Source: a virus. Taken from it: 30,104 nucleotides of DNA. The stretch lies in the IMG/VR virus record IMGVR_UViG_3300047562_001695, positions 1-30,104 of that record; one strand, written 5' to 3'. Below, one piece after another: positions 29,461 through 30,104 of this stretch. Both the position numbers and the translations under genes were made by a program. Positions within the stretch are counted from its first letter, which is position 1. Every line of letters begins with the position of its first letter. Below the pieces are notes generated by a model. It searched no databases, was not told the origin of the DNA, and saw only the letters and a program-made list of their open reading frames with translations.

Positions 29461-29635
29461 AAGTTTCGAGTTAATTTGCCATGGCTATCCATGGCACAAG
29501 AAAAGCGGATCGCGAAAATCGATTCTGAGGCGTTTTCATCTTGATCTGATATCTGAGTCGGATGTTGGGAAAAAGCCGCTCAGAATTGAGAATTGCAATC
29601 GAGGCGATGCTTGTGGTTCTCTGACTCCCAAATGA
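29393..29635 (+). CDS. Uncertain small ORF coupled to the ERCC4 gene, up to 80 aa
   Basis: An open frame runs across the downstream side of the candidate origin and ends at TGA (29633-29635), which overlaps the ERCC4 ATG (ATGA), the coupling seen between most genes here. The last 50 residues are basic with Cys and His (CHGYPWHKKSGSRKS, RIENCNRGDACGS) and look protein-like. The N-terminal part is translated from AT-rich repeat DNA and is doubtful. The only in-frame ATG (29393) lacks a ribosome site, so the start may be elsewhere or the ORF may be a remnant. Confidence 0.25.
   Translation: MSPLPPLYNRIYILGSNRVYIEKSFELICHGYPWHKKSGSRKSILRRFHLDLISESDVGKKPLRIENCNRGDACGSLTPK
29477..29496. repeat. 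Perfect hairpin TGCCATGG-CTAT-CCATGGCA
   Basis: An 8-bp perfect stem with a 4-base loop. Each arm also contains the palindrome CCATGG. No T-tract follows, so it is not an intrinsic terminator. It may be an operator or a structural element at the edge of the candidate origin. Confidence 0.55.
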
Positions 29636-30102
29636 AGATCGAACCACACAACCTTACCGTTCTGATCGACAAGCGCGAGCAGCGTCCCTGGTCCGTGGAT
29701 CCTCTGCGCAAAAAAGAGGCAACACTCCAGACTGGTGATTATTCGATCCTTGGACTCGAGTCCCATATCGCGATCGAGCGGAAGTCTCTCGATGATCTGA
29801 TGGGTTGTATTGGGAAAGGGCGGGAGCGATTCGAGAGGGAGCTTGATCGGCTTCGTGCCTATCCCTGTCGGTATGTGATCGTCGAGGCGAATTGGGGAGA
29901 TATCGAGGCTGGCTCCTACCGGTCGAAGATTCATCCCAACGCTGCGATGGGATCTATCTGCGCTTGGATGGCTCGCGGGATTCCCTTCCTGTTCGCTGGG
30001 AGGTCGGATCGAGCTGGCAAGCTGGCTTGTCGGATCATGTATCGCTATGCCGTCGATCGCGCACGTGAGGCGACCTTTCTGGTTGAATCTCTCAAATCCT
30101 GA
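29632..30102 (+). CDS. ERCC4-type (XPF/Mus81-like) DNA nuclease, 156 aa
   Basis: The ATG at 29632 gives a compact ERCC4-domain nuclease: VLIDKREQRPW near residues 10-20, GDYSI near 36-40, and the catalytic core IAIERKSLDDL near 47-57, containing the E-R-K-x-x-x-D motif that binds metal. Two further regions follow: RYVIVEANW at about 79-87 and HPNAAMGSICAWMARGIPF, which match the family. These enzymes cut branched or flap DNA, and phage versions act in recombination and DNA repair. An upstream in-frame TTG (29593) would lengthen it without domain gain. It ends two bases before the window edge. The ribosome site is poor, so coupling to the small upstream ORF is suggested. Confidence 0.85.
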   Translation: MKIEPHNLTVLIDKREQRPWSVDPLRKKEATLQTGDYSILGLESHIAIERKSLDDLMGCIGKGRERFERELDRLRAYPCRYVIVEANWGDIEAGSYRSKIHPNAAMGSICAWMARGIPFLFAGRSDRAGKLACRIMYRYAVDRAREATFLVESLKS

Positions 30103-30104
30103 TT

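Noticed and set aside
1-30104. CRISPR array, tRNA genes, integrase or insertion sequence
   Set aside because: I found no regularly spaced repeats, no cloverleaf with conserved tRNA bases, and no transposase or recombinase-integrase product. Absence within this window does not exclude them elsewhere in the genome.

Overview
The window is a contiguous stretch of a tailed double-stranded DNA phage or prophage genome. It has the long-tail (siphovirus-type) layout: terminase, portal, scaffold, HK97-fold capsid, neck, tail terminator, tail tube, a frameshifting chaperone pair, a long tape measure and tail-tip proteins, with no contractile sheath gene. Two genes with lipoprotein signals, a holin and a possible inner-membrane spanin suggest a diderm (Gram-negative-type) host. 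I cannot name the host. No integrase, tRNA, rRNA, transposase or CRISPR array is visible, so lifestyle is open. Start codons are often TTG or GTG (at least eight genes).

Layout. 1-622: the end of a truncated gene, a 52-aa membrane protein, and a convergent M15-type peptidase (probable endolysin). 793-844: candidate divergent promoters. 879-6610: ParB/DNA methyltransferase fusion, small and large terminase, portal, two neck-type proteins and scaffold, tightly packed and overlapping. 6633-10784: major capsid protein, three small or medium beta-rich proteins, then a 749-aa beta-helix protein in an unusual place between capsid and neck genes. 10843-20286: neck protein, tail terminator, tail tube, G/GT chaperone with a lambda-type GGGAAAG slippery site, tape measure, and two large tail-tip proteins. 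20283-24414: two small beta-rich proteins, a 769-aa fibre with an apparent signal sequence, a 24-aa lipoprotein and a 316-aa lipoprotein. 24404-24857: a membrane/coiled-coil protein and a holin. 24881-25321: a ribbon-helix-helix regulator with its own sigma70 promoter and a bidirectional terminator.

25320-27494 is a leftward recombination operon: a zinc-knuckle protein, a DEDDy exonuclease, a RecT-like annealing protein, a 41-aa membrane protein, a 49-aa zinc-ribbon protein and SSB. Its first start codon overlaps a divergent promoter for an HTH regulator (27547). A structured 250-bp leader then precedes an SF3-type helicase. Next comes an AT-rich region with paired DnaA-box-like sites (candidate replication origin), and last an ERCC4-type nuclease.

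The most striking base-level signal is uneven GATC density. It is about 5-7 times the random expectation in packaging, portal, tape-measure and recombination genes, and near or below expectation in the capsid gene, the middle of the methyltransferase and the middle of the tail fibre. This suggests a GATC-rich backbone with more recently exchanged modules.
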